This document shows positions 6,068 through 7,370 of a stretch of DNA of 7,370 bases, in pieces (position 1 is the stretch's first letter; the number at the start of each line of letters is the position of its first letter). The notes below the pieces were generated by a model, which did no database searches, was not told the DNA's origin, and was given only the letters and a program-made list of their open reading frames with translations. Made by a program: the position numbers and the translations under genes. The stretch comes from Peptostreptococcaceae bacterium (GTDB lineage: Bacteria; Bacillota; Clostridia; Peptostreptococcales; Peptostreptococcaceae), in contig JASBZE010000082.1 in assembly GCA_029983575.1 (NCBI GenBank), forward strand, positions 1 through 7,370. Direction: 5' to 3'.

Positions 6068-6082
6068 AAAATCTCCTCTCAT
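6068..6082 (-). promoter_or_regulatory. Ribosome binding site deciding the folA start
   Basis: GAGGAG at 6078-6073 is spaced five bases from the ATG at 6067. The upstream ATG at 6082-6080 (TAATG overlap with thyA) has no purine-rich site in front. Initiation at 6067, possibly coupled to thyA termination, is the better reading. Confidence 0.65.
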
Positions 6083-6915
6083 TATATAGCAAGCTCAAAC
6101 TTTAGATTTGGTTTTACAGGATTGTAATTTTCAAGGGTGAAATCATCTATAGTAAAATCATAGAAATTATTTTTTTCAGGATTTAAAACCAACCTTATCT
6201 CACCGTCTTTAGCCTGTTCTACTCTAGATAGTAGCTCTTTTATCTGTTCTACATGCCTATCATAAATATGAGCGTTATTTACATAGTGACAGAAAATACC
6301 TGGCTCGAGTCCGACATGTCTAGCAACCATCATCTGGAGTGCTACGTATTGGATTTTGTTTATATTATTAGCCACAGGAACATCAGAAGAACGCTGAATC
6401 AAAGTCATATCAAGATATCCATCCCTTACTGACCAGTGAGTTTCCATCGCACAAGGGAAAAGACCCTTAGTCTCTTCAAGATCTGACTCCTGATACAAAT
6501 TTATAATATGCCTTCTTCCATATGGTTGATTTTTAAGACCATCTAGAAGCTTATTCATTAAATCATGTTTTTTTACTGTTGCTCCATACCTCTGACCAAT
6601 TGTCCTATCTCCGATATCCCAATCATCCCACCAAGTGATGTTGTATTTTTCGGCAAGTAGATCTAGAGAATTACTTTGATCTTGGTATATCCATAGAACC
6701 TCTTTTATTCCTGATTTCCACGCAGTTTGCCTAAGCGTTAAAATTGGAAGTTCTCCCTTTGATAAATCGTATCTTTCAAAAACTTGGTTTACAAAGAAGG
6801 TATGAGATGGAGTTCCATCTGCATAGACCGGCCTTACCTTCTCGCCGATTGTAGAATTATCGCTATCTAATATATTTTTACACAATGATTTAAAATTTTT
6901 ATCTGCTATTGTCAT
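6082..6915 (-). CDS. thyA: Thymidylate synthase ThyA
   Basis: ThyA methylates dUMP to dTMP using 5,10-methylene-tetrahydrofolate, releasing dihydrofolate. Key residues are visible: R28 (VRPVYADGTPSHT) for phosphate binding, the IKEVLWIY helix, R134-R135 of the partner subunit in YGRRHI, the nucleophile C155 in FPCAMETHW, R175 and D178 in QRSSD, N186 for uracil recognition, and H216/Y218 in NNAHIYDRH. The C-terminal NNFYDFTIDDF and final ELAI close the active site. Cys is followed by Ala rather than the His of E. coli, and the pattern CAMETHW and DGTPSHT resembles B. subtilis ThyA (the ThyA rather than ThyB kind). At 277 residues it is of normal length. AAGGAGG lies five bases before the ATG. 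folA follows directly, a common pairing that couples dTMP synthesis with folate recycling. Confidence 0.97.
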   Translation of the reverse strand: MTIADKNFKSLCKNILDSDNSTIGEKVRPVYADGTPSHTFFVNQVFERYDLSKGELPILTLRQTAWKSGIKEVLWIYQDQSNSLDLLAEKYNITWWDDWDIGDRTIGQRYGATVKKHDLMNKLLDGLKNQPYGRRHIINLYQESDLEETKGLFPCAMETHWSVRDGYLDMTLIQRSSDVPVANNINKIQYVALQMMVARHVGLEPGIFCHYVNNAHIYDRHVEQIKELLSRVEQAKDGEIRLVLNPEKNNFYDFTIDDFTLENYNPVKPNLKFELAI

Positions 6916-7014
6916 ATTAACCTCCTTAGAAAATTTAGAGAAGTGTGTATTTTTGGATATACTTTTTATGTAATTTTAGTATTACGTCACTTCTTCTCAT
7001 AGTCTCTAATACTT

Positions 7015-7043
7015 ATTATACTCGATTATTCTAATATTAACCA
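7015..7043 (-). promoter_or_regulatory. Probable promoter of the thyA-folA operon
   Basis: On the minus strand a perfect TATAAT (7020-7015) is preceded, at a 17-bp spacing, by the weak -35 TGGTTA (7043-7038). Transcription would start near 7007 and give a leader of about 90 nt ahead of thyA. Confidence 0.45.
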
Positions 7044-7099
7044 TTATTCTTTTACGCAACTAACGAAAGATATCATTATGTCTTATCTTATATGATGTT

Positions 7100-7168
7100 A
7101 ATGGTCTAAACTATGTGCTCGCTCACTGGCTTATGTAACGTCACACTCCCACATAAGTTTAGACCATT
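7100..7168. repeat. Hairpin repeat element, copy 2 (18-bp stem, T-rich right flank)
   Basis: AATGGTCTAAACTATGTG (7100-7117) pairs with 7150-7168 over 18 bp with one bulged A. The 32-nt loop (7118-7149) has CTCACTG at 7122-7128 and GTAAC at 7135-7139, at the same spacing as copy 1. On the plus strand the right arm ends in TT and four more Ts follow, as in an intrinsic terminator, yet no plus-strand gene lies upstream for more than 1.6 kb. It sits about 80 bp upstream of the thyA -10 box. Confidence 0.8.
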
Positions 7169-7370
7169 TTTTATGTGGAAAATGAAAGTTATCATGATAG
7201 TTTATGTTAGCAGGATAAAAATGGTTAATGATATGTGCATAGTCGTAACTCGGATTGTACGCTACTGAGCATTACAGATATATTTGACTTTGTATATATC
7301 TATCATCCTTGAATCAGAAATAGAAAAAATCTATTAAAACGCTGTTGACAGAAAAATAGTACTGGAGTAT
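7169..7370. other. Non-coding right end with an edge promoter-like -35
   Basis: No open frame of note is seen here on either strand. A perfect TTGACA lies at 7345-7350, and 17 bp further the window stops at TAT (7368-7370), which could be the first half of a -10 box. A-rich sequence precedes the -35. If real, a plus-strand gene or RNA starts just beyond the edge. An inverted repeat AGATATA/TATATCT (7276-7282 and 7295-7301) is also present, with no clear role. Confidence 0.4.

Noticed and set aside
6966..7013. Third, degenerate copy of the hairpin element upstream of thyA
   Set aside because: TTATGTAA and CGTCAC match parts of the copy 2 loop but are split by 11 nt, and the flanking AGTATTA/TAATACT pair does not resemble the other arms. 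The likeness is too weak to claim.

Overview
The window looks like chromosomal DNA from a low-G+C Gram-positive anaerobe of the Clostridia/Tissierellia type. Supporting signs are A/T-rich spacers and third codon positions, strong GGAGG ribosome sites, TATAAT-type promoters, a large Bacillus-type SRP RNA with an Alu domain, and the order tadA / tRNA-Ser / ffs / dnaX / ybaB / recR. That order is normally found a few tens of kilobases from the replication origin in Firmicutes. The species cannot be named from this sequence.

Layout. 1-869 (-) is a radical SAM protein that runs off the left edge. 870-1555 has no convincing gene. It is A/T-rich and holds five exact DnaA boxes (TTATCCACA) plus several near matches in two clusters, which makes it a candidate replication origin or DnaA-titrating locus without dnaA beside it. 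1556-2119 (-) is tadA, the tRNA adenosine deaminase. 2120-2248 holds overlapping divergent promoters. 2249-2338 (+) is tRNA-Ser(GGA), 2357-2623 (+) is the SRP RNA, and 2639-2681 is an intrinsic terminator. 2719-5415 (+) is the dnaX-ybaB-recR cluster for replication and recombination. It faces a thyA-folA operon (6915 to 5543, -) for dTMP synthesis and dihydrofolate recycling. 6916-7370 is non-coding, with a thyA promoter, a hairpin element and a -35-like box at the right edge.

How the genes fit together. DnaX loads the sliding clamp, and RecR acts with RecF/RecO at damaged forks. ThyA consumes methylene-tetrahydrofolate to make dTMP, and FolA regenerates tetrahydrofolate. tRNA-Ser and the SRP RNA probably share one strong promoter. 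TadA makes inosine in tRNA-Arg(ACG).

The most unusual signal is a pair of about 68-nt hairpin elements, at 5449-5516 and 7100-7168. They share an inner stem and a 32-nt loop with conserved blocks, but their outer arms differ while staying fully complementary. This suggests a structured repeat family that I do not recognise.
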